64,000 bases of DNA from Yersinia nurmii (GTDB lineage Bacteria > Pseudomonadota > Gammaproteobacteria > Enterobacterales > Enterobacteriaceae). A model generated the notes under the pieces. It was not told the origin of the DNA, did no database searches, and was given only the letters and a program-made list of their open reading frames with translations. Position 1 is the stretch's first letter. Every line of letters starts with the position of its first letter. Where the stretch lies: NCBI RefSeq assembly GCF_001112925.1, contig NZ_CPYD01000009.1, forward strand, positions 62,001-126,000, written 5' to 3'. Position numbers and translations under genes: made by a program. Below, piece after piece: positions 31,341 to 42,700 of this stretch.

Positions 31341-31363
31341 AAGTTGTATTATAAATACATGTT
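31341..31363 (-). promoter_or_regulatory. NsrR operator upstream of ytfE
   Basis: AAGTTGTATTATAAATACATGTT is a near-palindrome of two 11-mers and fits the NsrR consensus remembered from E. coli (AAGATG half-sites with an AT-rich centre). It ends 31 bp upstream of the ytfE start codon, a normal place for promoter repression. Confidence 0.75.
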
Positions 31364-31411
31364 ATAATGTGCGCCATAGTTATTAAGAGGTAGTAAGGAT
31401 GAGGGAGAAAT

Positions 31412-31437
31412 AGCAAAAGCGCTCCGTAGAGCGCTTT
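31412..31437 (-). terminator. Intrinsic terminator of cpdB
   Basis: AAAGCGCTC (31416-31424) and GAGCGCTTT (31429-31437) form a 9-bp stem with a CGTA loop. In the cpdB direction the stem ends in a run of four T residues. It lies 9 bp after the cpdB stop. Confidence 0.82.
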
Positions 31438-31446
31438 AAGGAAGGA

Positions 31447-33399
31447 TTATTTTTTCTGCAAATCGACCTGATAAACTTCAAAACCAATGTCATCCAGTCC
31501 CTGAGCCTTCATGGGGTACTGGGATTTTTGCTTAATAAATTCAGCGGCTTTGGCGCTTGGTGAAGTTTCAAAACGAATATCTAATGGCTGTGAACGGGTG
31601 ATTTCTGCCAGACGCCAGTTGTTATCCGCTTGAGGCTTAACCTGACCGTTCTTCTTGGTTTCTGCGCTGATATAGGCAGACAGTACCGAACGGTTCTCAT
31701 CCGGTGAAGCAAAGGCAATATGATCATCGCCGGTGCCCGCAAATTTGCCACTGTAAGCGCGGTAGTTATTGGTCGCGATCAGGAAAGTGGCCTTTGGATC
31801 TATTGGTTTACCTTTGTAAGTCAGGTTTTTAATACGTTCGGCTTTATCGTTGATCAGATTACAGTCGCCGTTGTAGCGAGCCGGCTGTGTCACATCAATT
31901 TCATAGTTAACGCCGTCAATCACGTCGAAGTTATAGGTACGGAAACCGTTCCAGTTAATCAACGACTGCGGTTTACTGCTATTCACATCGATCTGATTGA
32001 ATTGCCCGGCAGAACATTCCAGCCACTGCTTCACTTCCGCGCCGCTGGCTTTCACTACGACCAGAGTATTGGGGTAGAGATACAAATCTGCGGCATTACG
32101 GAAGGTTAAATCACCTTTTTCGACTTCAACAAAACTGGCCGGATCGTTTTTGCGACCGCCTGCTTTGAAAGGCGCTGCGGCAGAAAGTACGGGTAAATCG
32201 GCTAGATCCGGATCGCCCTGAATAAAGTGTTCGGTATAGGCGCGCTGAGCGTTGTTGACAATCTGTACAGTTGGATCGTCCTGAATCAGCGACAGGAAGC
32301 TATACATATTATCGGAGGCTTTTCCGATAGGTTGGCTGACAAAATCGCGGGTGCTTTTATGGTCATCGGTCAGTACTTTAACCAGCTTGGCGTTTTCCGG
32401 TGCCAGTGATTTTTTGTTGGCTTTATCGTAGATAGGACGGGCTTCTGCCTTCGCCTGTTCGACCTGCCAGCGACCTTTATCGTTATTCAGTACAAAGTCT
32501 ACAACGCCCAAATGGTCGCCCCATTGGCCCGGCATTACTGCGGGAATGCCGTTTAGCGTACCTTGCGCAATATTCGCACCTTTAATCGCGGCGAAATCTT
32601 TACTTGGGAAGACGGCGTGGGAGTGCCCGAACATAATGGCGTTGATTCCCGGAACTTGGCTGAGGTAATAAACTGAGTTCTCAGCCATGGTTTTATACGG
32701 CTCGCTGGATAGGCCTGAGTGCGGGATGGCGATAATCAAATCAGCCCCTTGCTTACGCATCTCCGGTACCCATTTTTTCGCGGTTTCGGTGATGTCGTCT
32801 ACGCGGACTTTGTCCGTCAGATTAGCTTTATCCCAGATCATGATTTGTGGCGGAACAAAACCGATATAACCAATACGTAAATTATGGGTTTTACCGTCGC
32901 GATCTTTAACCGCTGTATCAGCGATCAGGAAAGGTTGGAACAGCGGTTTACCGGTTTTTACATCAATCACGTTAGCATTCACATAGGGGAATTTGGCTCC
33001 CGCCAGTGATTTCTTCAGGTAATCCAGACCGTAGTTGAATTCGTGATTCCCGATGTTTCCTACGGCATAATCCAGCGTATTCATCGCCTTGTAGACCGGA
33101 TGAATTTCGCCCTCTTTCAATCCCTTGGCTGCCATGTAATCCCCAAGTGGGCTGCCCTGAATCAAGTCGCCGTTGTCTACCAGTACGCTATTAACCGCTT
33201 GCTGACGCGCTGCGTCAATCAGGCTGGCGGTGCGAACCAAACCGAACTGTTCGGTCGGTTTATCCTTGTAATAATCGAAATCCATCATGTTGCTGTGGAG
33301 ATCGGTGGTTTCCAATACGCGTAAATCAACCGTAGCGGCCTGAGCTGTGCTGGCAATCAGACAGGCGAGTAGGGACAACGTCAGGGGACGCTTTATCAT
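31447..33399 (-). CDS. cpdB: 2',3'-cyclic-nucleotide 2'-phosphodiesterase/3'-nucleotidase CpdB
   Basis: Periplasmic metalloenzyme that opens 2',3'-cyclic nucleotides and removes the 3'-phosphate, feeding nucleoside salvage. The start MIKRPLTLS (33399) gives a signal peptide ending AQA near residue 21. The metallophosphatase domain has [40 protein letters not shown] and GHSHAVFP. The C-terminal 5'-nucleotidase domain carries NNYRAYSG and [11 protein letters not shown]. About 650 residues, full length. It diverges from cysQ. Confidence 0.97.
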   Translation of the reverse strand: MIKRPLTLSLLACLIASTAQAATVDLRVLETTDLHSNMMDFDYYKDKPTEQFGLVRTASLIDAARQQAVNSVLVDNGDLIQGSPLGDYMAAKGLKEGEIHPVYKAMNTLDYAVGNIGNHEFNYGLDYLKKSLAGAKFPYVNANVIDVKTGKPLFQPFLIADTAVKDRDGKTHNLRIGYIGFVPPQIMIWDKANLTDKVRVDDITETAKKWVPEMRKQGADLIIAIPHSGLSSEPYKTMAENSVYYLSQVPGINAIMFGHSHAVFPSKDFAAIKGANIAQGTLNGIPAVMPGQWGDHLGVVDFVLNNDKGRWQVEQAKAEARPIYDKANKKSLAPENAKLVKVLTDDHKSTRDFVSQPIGKASDNMYSFLSLIQDDPTVQIVNNAQRAYTEHFIQGDPDLADLPVLSAAAPFKAGGRKNDPASFVEVEKGDLTFRNAADLYLYPNTLVVVKASGAEVKQWLECSAGQFNQIDVNSSKPQSLINWNGFRTYNFDVIDGVNYEIDVTQPARYNGDCNLINDKAERIKNLTYKGKPIDPKATFLIATNNYRAYSGKFAGTGDDHIAFASPDENRSVLSAYISAETKKNGQVKPQADNNWRLAEITRSQPLDIRFETSPSAKAAEFIKQKSQYPMKAQGLDDIGFEVYQVDLQKK

Positions 33400-33767
33400 G
33401 GCTTTCTCCATTGTGGCTTTCCATATGAGAGCTATTCGACATGTATCGCAAAAGCAGATGTAATTTTAATTAATTGTGGCAATAAAGTGTGAAGTTTGGC
33501 AGAAAGCCGGCCAGATTAACGCGTAGACGCTCACAGATGCGGCAGGTTAATCACCTTGATTTTATTACATGTTAAGTCGGTGATGGCTATTAATGGCAAA
33601 AGTCACTAGTCTGCTACTCAAGCCGAATTCATCCTTTAGGTGAGTTTTATTTTGGTATTTACCTCTAGAATAAATAGAGGGAAAAGGGCGTTGCCAACCG
33701 GTGATAGCCGGACAGCGGTGAGCCGAACAGCGACGAAAAGTATGTCGGATAACTTCAGAGGTGGATG
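33400..33767. promoter_or_regulatory. Divergent region between cpdB and cysQ
   Basis: These 368 bp hold the promoters of both genes but no supportable ORF. A small hairpin CCTCTA/TAGAGG with a 7-nt loop (33662-33680) lies about 90 bp before cysQ. I saw no convincing CRP, CysB or other operator. AGAGG at 33757-33761 is the cysQ ribosome site. Confidence 0.5.
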
Positions 33768-34508
33768 ATGTTAGAGCAAATTTGCCAGTTGGCACGCGAT
33801 GCTGGGGCGGCGATTATGGCCGTCTACGATGGAGAGAAACCTCTTGATGTAGCACAGAAAAAAGATGATTCCCCGGTAACCGCGGCGGATCTGGCGGCGC
33901 ATGATATTATCAAAGCCGGTCTGGCAGCGCTGACGCCAAATATTCCCCTGTTGTCGGAAGAAGATCCTCCGGCGTGGGAAATTCGCCAGCACTGGCAGCG
34001 TTACTGGCTGGTCGATCCTCTGGATGGCACTAAAGAATTTCTTAACCGAAACGGTGAATTTACCGTGAATATCGCGCTGATCGAGCAAGGTACGCCAACC
34101 TTGGGCGTGGTGTATACGCCAGTGATGGATGTGATGTACAGCGCCGAGAACGGCCAGGCTTGGAAAGAAGAAGGTGGGCGCCGGATGCAGATTCAGGTTC
34201 GTGATGCGCAATTACCACTGGTGGTTGTGAGCCGTTCCCACAGTGATGACGAGCTAAGAGACTATCTGGCTCAACTGGGCGAGCATCAAACAGTCTCCGT
34301 CGGTTCTTCCCTCAAGTTTTGTCTCGTGGCCGAAGGGAAGGCGCAATTGTATCCCCGTTTTGGGCCGACTAACATTTGGGATACCGCCGCAGGCCATGCG
34401 GTGGCCGCAGCGGCCGGAGCGCAGGTCAATGATTGGCAGGGTAAACCTTTGTCTTATACCCCACGTGAGTCTTTCCTGAACCCCGGCTTCAGAGTGTCGC
34501 TGTTTTAA
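33768..34508 (+). CDS. cysQ: 3'(2'),5'-bisphosphate nucleotidase CysQ
   Basis: Hydrolyses 3'-phosphoadenosine 5'-phosphate, the toxic by-product of sulfate assimilation, to AMP. The lithium-sensitive phosphatase signature is present: [19 protein letters not shown] and the C-terminal [15 protein letters not shown]. 246 residues. Of two adjacent ATGs (33765 and 33768) the second has the better spacing from AGAGG. The stop codon overlaps the convergent ytfJ stop by 4 bp. Confidence 0.95.
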   Translation: MLEQICQLARDAGAAIMAVYDGEKPLDVAQKKDDSPVTAADLAAHDIIKAGLAALTPNIPLLSEEDPPAWEIRQHWQRYWLVDPLDGTKEFLNRNGEFTVNIALIEQGTPTLGVVYTPVMDVMYSAENGQAWKEEGGRRMQIQVRDAQLPLVVVSRSHSDDELRDYLAQLGEHQTVSVGSSLKFCLVAEGKAQLYPRFGPTNIWDTAAGHAVAAAAGAQVNDWQGKPLSYTPRESFLNPGFRVSLF

Positions 34509-35062
34509 GACTTCAGCAACTGGTGCAGTTGGGCGATGACCTGCTGCACTTCTTCCGCACTTAATGCCCCATCTTTAACGAAACGAACGTTACCTTGCTG
34601 ATCCAGCACCACGATGGTGGAGCTTTTGGCGGCCAGATCCCAGGCTTTCTTCACGTTGCCATTGCTGTCGACAATAAACTGCGACCAGGGAAATTCACGC
34701 TTGCTGTCTTCAATGCTGTTACGCACAAACATAGCAGTGCCGATAATGGCATCGTCGGTATCGACGATTGTCGTCGTTTGGTAACGATCGTGCGGTAATT
34801 TGGCGGCCTTGATTGCTTCAATCAAGGGGGCATTCATCTCTTTGGCACTGCTGCGGCCAGCGATATGTTGCACCACCCGGACTTTGCCGGCTAATTGCGA
34901 GCTATTCCAGTTTTTATAGCTAAACTTATTATTAGCCAGATCTAGTTCACCTTTATCGCTAACACCCACCGGAGGCACACGCTGATCGAGTTGAATGTTA
35001 TGAGCCGAGGCAAGCAAAGGTGTGAAAATAAGGGAAAGAATGAGCAGGCTATTTTTTATCAT
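34505..35062 (-). CDS. ytfJ: Secreted YtfJ-family protein
   Basis: Predicted periplasmic protein of 185 residues, thioredoxin-like by family but lacking a CxxC pair in the visible sequence. A signal peptide (residues 1-20, ending ASA) is followed by [20 protein letters not shown], a central [17 protein letters not shown] region and [18 protein letters not shown] near the C-terminus. E. coli has the same gene between cysQ and ytfK. Function not established. Confidence 0.88.
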   Translation of the reverse strand: MIKNSLLILSLIFTPLLASAHNIQLDQRVPPVGVSDKGELDLANNKFSYKNWNSSQLAGKVRVVQHIAGRSSAKEMNAPLIEAIKAAKLPHDRYQTTTIVDTDDAIIGTAMFVRNSIEDSKREFPWSQFIVDSNGNVKKAWDLAAKSSTIVVLDQQGNVRFVKDGALSAEEVQQVIAQLHQLLKS

Positions 35063-35393
35063 GTGATGTCCTTGACGATGCTAAACGATGGAATTAGGCA
35101 CTTGCGCCGCAGATTGAGGCAAGTTTTCAAATCATAGGTGCAGATCCGAGGTCTGTCCTGTCTGATGCCAATTTTAGTAATCGTTACTGTTTAGATGGTT
35201 ATTCTGCCTTAACGGCCGTTTATGTTCGTGTGATTCTGTAATTTTATGTAAACGCAGTATGTATGACTACTTTTGGCGGAACTTAGCGCCACTCTTCAGG
35301 TCTATTACTCTGCAATTATCTTACGCTACCTGTGATCCTGGTCGCTTAGGCCATTCGCGGAGCGTATTTGTGTCATGGGAGGAAAGCAAAAAA
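35063..35393. promoter_or_regulatory. Divergent region between ytfJ and ytfK
   Basis: 331 bp without a supportable gene. It contains the palindrome AACGGCCGTT at about 35210-35219 and a GGGAGG ribosome site ahead of ytfK. No other clear regulatory motif was found. The reading frame open from 35259 continues into ytfK but its first 45 codons are not conserved. Confidence 0.45.
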
Positions 35394-35600
35394 ATGAGGA
35401 TCTTCCAGCGTTACAACCCCGCTAAAGTCGCGATGTACGTCAAAACCCTATTCCGCGGTCGGCTATATATCAAGGATATGGGGGCTTTTGAATTCGACAA
35501 AGGTAAAATTTTGCCTCCGAAAGTACGAGATAAACGCCACTATAGTGTGATGTCCGAGGTCAACCGCCAGGTTCTACGGCTACAGTCAGAAATGGGTTGA
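35394..35600 (+). CDS. ytfK: Small basic protein YtfK (DUF1107)
   Basis: 68-residue cytosolic protein nearly identical to E. coli YtfK, which has been implicated in tuning SpoT-dependent stringent signalling. The start [17 protein letters not shown] follows GGGAGGAAAGC with good spacing. [20 protein letters not shown] is the conserved core. A terminator follows. Confidence 0.92.
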   Translation: MRIFQRYNPAKVAMYVKTLFRGRLYIKDMGAFEFDKGKILPPKVRDKRHYSVMSEVNRQVLRLQSEMG

Positions 35601-35631
35601 TAAGGCGTAAAGCAGTAGCGCCGAATGAATT

Positions 35632-35660
35632 GCGGCCCCGATAATGGGGCCGCTAGTATT
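35632..35660 (+). terminator. Hairpin between ytfK and paeA
   Basis: GCGGCCCC (35632-35639) and GGGGCCGC (35646-35653) form a perfect 8-bp stem with a GATAAT loop, followed by TAGTATTTT on the plus strand. It separates the convergent ytfK and paeA. Confidence 0.75.
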
Positions 35661-35687
35661 TTCAGCAAGTCATTCTGATCGTATCAA

Positions 35688-37019
35688 TCACGCATCGCTG
35701 CTTTCGTGTGGCGCTTTGGGCAGAATAGGAGCCGGAGTATCAGTGAGCTTGGTAACCAGTAGCTGATCGATCTTGTAGCTATCGATATCGACTACTTCAA
35801 ACTTGTAGCCGGCATACTTGACGAAATCCGTGCGTTTCGGAATTTTACGCAGCATATACATCATAAAACCGCCGATGGTTTCATAATTGCCAGACTGCGG
35901 GAACTCATCGATATCCAGCACGCGCATCACGTCATCAATAGGTGTACCGCCTTCAATCAGCCATGAGTTTTCATCACGAGCAACAATTTGTTCTTCCTGC
36001 CCTTGGCCGACTAAATCTCCCATCAGCGTGGTCATTACGTCATTCAGAGTAATAATCCCAACCACCAATGCATACTCGTTAAGAATAACGGCGAAGTCTT
36101 CTCCGGCAGTTTTGAAGCTTTCCAGCGCCTCAGAAAGCGTTAAAGTATCTGGCACTATCAGCGCAGAGCGGATTTGTACGCCGCTGCTCAGTACCAAACT
36201 CTGGTTTCCCAGCACGCGGTTTAGCAAGTCTTTAGAGTCGACGTAGCCCACGACCTGATCGATATGACCGTCGCAAACCAGAAACTTGGAGTGTGGATGA
36301 GTCGCGATTTTCTCTTTGATGCTTTCTTCGCTTTCCCGCAGGTCAAAATAAATCACGCTTTCGCGAGATGTCATGGATGACGGAACGGTACGGGATTCCA
36401 GCTCAAAAACGTTCTCAATCAGTTCGTGCTCTTGTTTGCGCAGTACCCCAGCTAATGCTCCGGCTTCCACCACGGCGTAGATGTCATCGGATGTAATGTC
36501 ATCCTTACGAACCATTGGCAGTTTGAATAAGCGGAAAATCAGGTTGGCCATACCGTTGAAGAACCACACTAACGGACGGCAGATCATCAGGCAGAAACGC
36601 ATCGGGTTGACGATCCGGACGGCAACCGTCTCTGGTGCAATCATACCGATGCGCTTCGGGGTTAAATCGGCAAACAGGATGAACAGGCTGGTTACCAGAA
36701 CGAATGAGCAGATGAAACTGACCTGGTCTGCCATTTCGGGCGACATAAAGCGCTCGAACACCACTTTGAATGACGGCGAGAAGGCGGCGTCACCAACAAT
36801 ACCACCCAAAATAGCGACGGCATTCAGGCCGATTTGCACCACTGTAAAGAAAATGCCCGGCGTCTCTTGCAGTTTCAGCACACGAAGTGCGTTGATGTCT
36901 CCCTCATCAGCAAGAAGTTTAAGTTTGATTTTGCGTGAAGCAGCCAGCGATATCTCCGATAAAGAGAAAAAGGCACTTACCGCGATCAGAAAAAGAATCA
37001 GTAAAATACTGTTTAACAT
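35688..37019 (-). CDS. paeA: CNNM/CorC-type membrane transporter PaeA (YtfL)
   Basis: Inner-membrane protein of the CNNM/hemolysin-like family; the E. coli and Salmonella homologue exports polyamines such as cadaverine and putrescine. DUF21 (about residues 1-190) has four hydrophobic segments, starting at the N-terminus and including VVQIGLNAVAILGGIVGDAAFSP. Two CBS domains (about 205-325) and a CorC_HlyC domain (about 345-430) follow. 443 residues. On the opposite strand a long open frame is only its shadow. Confidence 0.92.
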   Translation of the reverse strand: MLNSILLILFLIAVSAFFSLSEISLAASRKIKLKLLADEGDINALRVLKLQETPGIFFTVVQIGLNAVAILGGIVGDAAFSPSFKVVFERFMSPEMADQVSFICSFVLVTSLFILFADLTPKRIGMIAPETVAVRIVNPMRFCLMICRPLVWFFNGMANLIFRLFKLPMVRKDDITSDDIYAVVEAGALAGVLRKQEHELIENVFELESRTVPSSMTSRESVIYFDLRESEESIKEKIATHPHSKFLVCDGHIDQVVGYVDSKDLLNRVLGNQSLVLSSGVQIRSALIVPDTLTLSEALESFKTAGEDFAVILNEYALVVGIITLNDVMTTLMGDLVGQGQEEQIVARDENSWLIEGGTPIDDVMRVLDIDEFPQSGNYETIGGFMMYMLRKIPKRTDFVKYAGYKFEVVDIDSYKIDQLLVTKLTDTPAPILPKAPHESSDA

Positions 37020-37109
37020 AATCTATCCGTGTCGTACCGACGATTCAGTCGGCGATCGTAAGGAAGGGTCATACATAAAAGTTAAAATGGCGGGCAGGAA
37101 AGCCGCCAT

Positions 37110-37129
37110 CGGGCTGTGTCAACAGCCCG
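37110..37129. other. Hairpin between paeA and msrA
   Basis: CGGGCTGT (37110-37117) and ACAGCCCG (37122-37129) form an 8-bp stem with a GTCA loop. A second stem, ATGGCGG/CCGCCAT, lies at 37087-37109. Neither has a clear T run; they may end msrA transcription or lie in the paeA leader. Confidence 0.4.
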
Positions 37130-37165
37130 GATAGTATAGCAGCAGCAATCAGATGGCCGCTAGCC

Positions 37166-37807
37166 CTACAAATTCGGCGGCAGGCAAACCCCAATGCCCC
37201 CTAAACCACAGTAACCGTGAGGATTTTTATACAGATACTGCTGGTGGTCGTCTTCTGCATAATAGAAAGGCAAAGCCGCAGTAATCTCGCTGGTAATGGT
37301 GCGTTTATCACCGGCCTCTGCCATTGCTTGCTGGAATCGGGCGCGGCTGGCGTTAGCCTGCTGTTCCTGTTCCTGGGTCAATACGTAGATAGCCGAACGA
37401 TACTGAGTACCGATGTCGCCGCCCTGGCGCATTCCCTGAGCCGGATCGTGGTTTTCCCAGAAGATCTGTAGTAACTGGTCGTAGCTAATCACTTTGGGAT
37501 CAAACACCACTCGCACCACTTCGGCGTGAGCAGTGCGACCGCTGCAAACTTCATGATAAGTCGGGTTTGGCGTATAGCCTCCGCTGTAGCCTGCGGCGGT
37601 GCTATAAACGCCCGGTTGTTGCCAGAACAGGCGCTCTACGCCCCAAAAACAGCCCATGGCAAAAATCGCTTCTTTCATTCCTTCTGGAATATGAGTCATT
37701 GAGTGGCCATTTACGGCGTGAGTAGTTGCAACCGGCATCGGGGTGGTACGTCCCGGCAAGGCATCTTGTGCGTTAATAACGGCTGATTTTTCTGAATTGT
37801 GCAGCAA
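37166..37807 (-). CDS. msrA: Peptide methionine sulfoxide reductase MsrA
   Basis: Reduces the S form of methionine sulfoxide in proteins. The catalytic cysteine is C53 in [13 protein letters not shown]; the resolving cysteines are near the C-terminus in [29 protein letters not shown] is the conserved substrate segment. 213 residues, nearly the same as E. coli (212). It diverges from tamA. Confidence 0.96.
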   Translation of the reverse strand: MLHNSEKSAVINAQDALPGRTTPMPVATTHAVNGHSMTHIPEGMKEAIFAMGCFWGVERLFWQQPGVYSTAAGYSGGYTPNPTYHEVCSGRTAHAEVVRVVFDPKVISYDQLLQIFWENHDPAQGMRQGGDIGTQYRSAIYVLTQEQEQQANASRARFQQAMAEAGDKRTITSEITAALPFYYAEDDHQQYLYKNPHGYCGLGGIGVCLPPNL

Positions 37808-38037
37808 AATGAACTCCGGTTATCACAGTGTTAAAGGATAGATAGTTGTATCTGATTGCGAGTTTGCACACAATAAGAGGCATATTGCGTTAATGTATCA
37901 GCTTAACGCAGAATTTCAGGGGCGACAGGCTTAAATCGGTCTTCATAAAGGGAAATAGGGTGTGAAAACACCGCCATATATCCGGTAACCGGTGAGATCG
38001 TTTTTTACAGGAAAGTAAAAATTAATCAGGAGTACGC

Positions 38038-39774
38038 GTGTCTCGATACCCTATTGTGTGTTTTTTGTGTGCATTACTCGCCACACCGTTCGCTTATGCC
38101 GCCAATGTTCGGCTACAGGTTGAAGGTCTTAGCGGGGATTTGGAAAGAAACGTTCGGGCGCGATTATCGACTATCAGCACCGATGAAGTCAGCGCCGATG
38201 GCCGGTTCCGCGCTAGGGTAGACGAAGCAATCCGTCAGGGGCTTAGAGCGCTTGGCTATTACGATCCCACCATTGAATTTGATTTACAGCCCAAGCCTGC
38301 ACCGGCGCGTTCAATATTAATCGCGAAGGTCACTCCGGGTGAACCGGTATTAATTGCTGGCGTTGATATCGTGTTACAAGGCGGTGCGAAAACCGATCCT
38401 TCCTATCTCGCTTTGGTACGCCGGGATACGCCAAAAATCGGTTCAATTTTGAACCATGGCGAATTCGATAGCTTCAAAGGTTCGCTGACTAATCTGGCGC
38501 TACGCCGGGGTTATTTTGACGCTAACATGATAAAAAGTCAGTTAGGCGTAGCGGCTGAATTACGGAAAGCCTTTTGGGATATCGATTTTGACAGCGGCGA
38601 ACGCTATCGTTTCGGTACGGTGAATTTTCAAGGTTCACAAATTCGCGACGATTACCTGCAAAATTTGGTTCCTTTCCACGCAGGGCAAGATTACAGCTCG
38701 GATGATTTAGCCGAACTCAACCGCCGTTTAGCGGCCACCAATTGGTTTAACTCCGTGGTGGTTTCTCCTGATTTTCGCGATGCGAAGAAAAGTAAAATAT
38801 TGCCATTAGACGCCGTGCTGACGCCCCGCACGGAAAATACCGTTGAGCTAGGCGGTGGTTTTGCCAGCGATATCGGCCCTAGGGTAAAAGCCAGTTGGCG
38901 TAAACCGTGGGTTAATAATCGTGGTCACAGTTTTACGACGAGTGCCAACGTTTCGGCCCCTGAGCAAAGCCTAGATTTTAGCTACCGTATTCCTGTGCTG
39001 AAAAATCCACTTGAGCAATATTATCTGCTACAAGGCGGTTTCAAACGTACCGATCTGAATGACACTAAATCTGACACTACTACACTGAACGTGGCGCGTT
39101 TCTGGGATATGTCCAGCGGCTGGCAGCGCTCTATCAACCTGCGCTGGAGTCTGGACCACTTTACGCAGGGTAACGTTACGGATACCACTATGCTGCTGTA
39201 TCCGGGCGCCAGTGTGAACCGCACCCGTCAGCGCGGCGGGGCGATGCCGTCGTGGGGAGACAGCCAACGTTACTCGGTGGACGTTTCTGATACTACCTGG
39301 GGCTCTGACGTCGATTTTGCCGTGTTCCAGGCGCAAAATGTGTGGATTCGTACATTAGGTGAGAAAAACCGCTTCGTTGCTCGAGGAAATCTCGGTTGGA
39401 TCGAAACCAATAACTTTAATCGAGTCCCTCCATCTCTGCGTTTCTTCGCCGGTGGCGATCGCAGCGTGCGTGGTTATAAATATCAAAGCATTTCACCGTT
39501 GGATAGTTCCGGTAAATTGAGCGGTGCATCCAAGCTGGCTACTGGCTCCATCGAATATCAATATAACGTCACTGGAAAATGGTGGGGTGCCGTGTTTATC
39601 GATTCGGGTGAAGCAGTGAACGATATTCGTAAGAGCGATTTTAAAACCGGTGCGGGTGTTGGCGTGCGCTGGGAATCCCCGGTTGGACCGATTAAATTTG
39701 ACCTCGCAGCGCCGATTGGCGATCAAGAAACCCACGGAGTCCAATTCTATATTGGTTTGGGGCCTGAACTATGA
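38038..39774 (+). CDS. tamA: Translocation and assembly module outer-membrane protein TamA
   Basis: Omp85-family barrel that works with TamB in outer-membrane biogenesis (autotransporters, phospholipid traffic). A GTG start gives [11 protein letters not shown] with a signal peptide ending AYA near residue 21. Three POTRA domains (about 22-270) precede the 16-strand barrel, with [12 protein letters not shown] and the terminal [11 protein letters not shown] and [10 protein letters not shown] strand. 578 residues. The stop overlaps the tamB ATG (ATGA). Confidence 0.96.
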   Translation: MSRYPIVCFLCALLATPFAYAANVRLQVEGLSGDLERNVRARLSTISTDEVSADGRFRARVDEAIRQGLRALGYYDPTIEFDLQPKPAPARSILIAKVTPGEPVLIAGVDIVLQGGAKTDPSYLALVRRDTPKIGSILNHGEFDSFKGSLTNLALRRGYFDANMIKSQLGVAAELRKAFWDIDFDSGERYRFGTVNFQGSQIRDDYLQNLVPFHAGQDYSSDDLAELNRRLAATNWFNSVVVSPDFRDAKKSKILPLDAVLTPRTENTVELGGGFASDIGPRVKASWRKPWVNNRGHSFTTSANVSAPEQSLDFSYRIPVLKNPLEQYYLLQGGFKRTDLNDTKSDTTTLNVARFWDMSSGWQRSINLRWSLDHFTQGNVTDTTMLLYPGASVNRTRQRGGAMPSWGDSQRYSVDVSDTTWGSDVDFAVFQAQNVWIRTLGEKNRFVARGNLGWIETNNFNRVPPSLRFFAGGDRSVRGYKYQSISPLDSSGKLSGASKLATGSIEYQYNVTGKWWGAVFIDSGEAVNDIRKSDFKTGAGVGVRWESPVGPIKFDLAAPIGDQETHGVQFYIGLGPEL

Positions 39775-42700
39775 GTTGGCTAAAGAAACTCAGTATCGCA
39801 TTTTTACTCATTTTGCTGTTGTTGATCGGCACTCTGGCCGGTTTGCTCGGCACCACTGCCGGTTTGCACTTTCTGATCAACAGCGCGGCGCGTTGGGTGC
39901 CGGGGCTGGATATTGCCAGTGTCAGCGGCGGATGGCGGGATCTCACGCTGAAAGGCGTTCAGTACCAAATGCCGGGCGTGACGGTGAAAGCCGGCCAGTT
40001 CCATCTTTCCCTGCAGTTATCTTGTCTTAAACGTAGCGAACTGTGCGTTAACGCTTTGACAGCGCAGGATATTGACGTGATTGTCGATACAAAATCGCTG
40101 CCGCCTTCTGAGCCTACGCAGCCGGATAGCGAACCAATGGGCGAGCTGAGCACGCCGTATCCGATGACTCTGCGGCTGCTGGCGATTAACAATGTCAAAG
40201 TGACCATCGATGATACGGCGATTTCGCTGGATGAGTTCCGCACTGGCGCTCACTGGCAACAACGCGCGTTAACCTTGATGCCAACCAAAATTAGCGGGTT
40301 GTTGATTGCCTTACCGAAAACCGCGCCAGTTGCTGTACCGGACGCGATAAAACCGGCGGTAGACACAGCAATTGCAGTCAAAGAAGCCACGGAAAAAGCA
40401 GCGGAGAAAGTGGCTGATTCCACGCCAACGCAAGGTTCAGCTCAGTCCTCCGAGCCAGAAAAACCGCTAGGGGAAACGTTAAAAGCCCTGTTCGCTAAGC
40501 CGTTGCTGCCAGAGTTGCCTGATTTTCGTTTGCCTGTCGATTTGCAGATTCAGGAAATCAATGCTCAACAGCTGCGTATGACCGGCGATACCGAAGCATT
40601 AATCACTAGCCTGATATTGAAAGCCAGCACGCAAGAGCAAAGGGTGACGCTGGAAACGCTGGATATTAAATCCCCGCAGGGTGGCTTGACCGCCAGTGGG
40701 CAGGCTACGTTGGCAGATAAATGGCCGCTGGAGCTGGTGGTAAATAGTGCCGTCAACGTTGAGCCGCTGAAAGGCGAGAAGATTAAACTGAATCTGGGCG
40801 GCGGTCTGCGGGATCAACTCACCGTGGCGCTAAATTTGTCCGGCCCGGTTAGCGCTCAGCTTGACGCTCAAGCTGAATTGGCTAAAGCCGGTTTACCTCT
40901 GGTTTTGACCTTGCAAAGCAAGCAGCTGCGTTGGCCATTCACCGGCGACGCTCAGTTCCAGGTCAATAACTTCAAAACACGTTTTAACGGACAGGCCACG
41001 GATTATGCGTTATCTCTCCGAGCAGACGTAAAAGGGACGGATATTCCTCCCGCCGTCATTACTTTGGACGGGAAAGGTAACGTTGAGCAGTTCAGGCTAA
41101 CTCGTTTACGGTTGGCGGCACTGCAAGGAAATACCGATCTAACCGGCGTAGCCGACTGGAGTCAGGCCATTAGCTGGAACTCTGTTCTGACGCTAAATGG
41201 CATCAATACGGCGAAGCAGTGGCCGGAATGGCCTGCGAAACTGAACGGTAAGATTGTTACCCGCGGCAGTATGTACGGCGGTAGCTGGCAACTGAATGTC
41301 TCAGAGCTGACTTTAGACGGTAACGTAAAACAGAATCGCGTCACGGCCAGAGGTTCTCTCACCGGCAATGCCGCCGGACAATGGCATATTCCGGGGATCA
41401 ATCTGGCGTTGGGTCGCAATAAGCTGGATGTGAAGGGCGATCTGAATGACAAATGGGTTCTCGACGCCAATATAGACGCACCGCAGTTAGATGGCGCTCT
41501 GCCAGGTTTAGCTGGCGTGGTTAAAGGCAATCTGAAGCTGCGCGGCGATCTTGCAGCACCACAGCTTGTGGCCGATCTAACCGCGACGGGTTTGCAATGG
41601 CAAGCACTACATATTCGTCGGATTAAGGTAGATGGCGATGTGCGTTCTGCTGAGCAGATTCAGGGGAAACTGGCGGTGCGGGTTGAGCAGCTGAAGCAGG
41701 ACGACTTATTGGTCAGTCTGTTGACGTTAGATGCTAAAGGCAGCGAAAAGCAGCATCAGCTTCGGTTAAACGTTCAGGGAGAGCCGGTTTCTGGCCAGTT
41801 GGCGCTGGACGGCAGTTTCGATCGTCAACAGCAGCGCTGGCGTGGCAATCTGAACAATACCCGCTTTGACACGCCGGTTGGAGAATGGCGTTTAAATCGC
41901 GCTATTGCTCTGGATTATCTGAATACGGCACAGAAAATCACCATCGGGCCACATTGCTGGCAGAACCCGAATGCCGAGCTTTGTGTGCCACGGACCATTG
42001 AAGCAGGGCCAAGTGGGCAGGCTAGCATCGTGCTTAATCGCTTTGATTTAGCGATGATTAAACCCTTCCTTGGGCCGGATACTACGCTGAACGGCGTATT
42101 TAGCGGTCGGGCGGACGTGAGCTGGACAGAAGGTAGTGCCTTGCCTCAGGCCAAGGTTTCGCTGGTTGGTAAAGGGGTTAACGTCAAACAGATGGTTCAG
42201 GGGAATCCTCTGCCGCTGGCCTTTGATACCCTGAACCTGAACGCGGCACTGAATAATGGCCGGGCTCAGGCCGATTGGCTCATTAAGCTGACAAACAACG
42301 GCCAGTTTAACGGGCAGGTGCAGGTCGCCGATCCGCAAGGGCGTAGAAATCTCTCTGGTAATGTTGCTATCAGTAATATTTCGCTGGCGATGATTAATCC
42401 GATTCTCAGCGACGGCGAGAAAGCCAAAGGGATGTTGAACGCCAACCTGCGTCTCGGTGGCAATGCCAAAAATCCCCTGGTCTTCGGGCGTTTAGCGCTC
42501 GACGGCGTAGATATTGACGGTAGCTGGATGCCATTTGATGTTATTGATGGGCGTCTGGCGGTGAATTTTGACGGCATGACCTCCACTCTGGAAGGGCTGA
42601 TTCGAACAACAAACGGGCAGCTTAATCTCGATGGGAGCGCGGATTGGCGTAATATCGATGCATGGCGTGCCCGTATCGCGGCGAAAGGCAACAAGCTGCG

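Noticed and set aside
35259-35393. 45-codon N-terminal extension of ytfK
   Set aside because: YtfK is 68 residues in relatives and the ATG at 35394 has an excellent ribosome site; the extension is non-conserved.
36481-37134. 217-codon open frame on the plus strand opposite paeA
   Set aside because: It mirrors the conserved DUF21/CBS coding sequence of paeA and has no family resemblance of its own.
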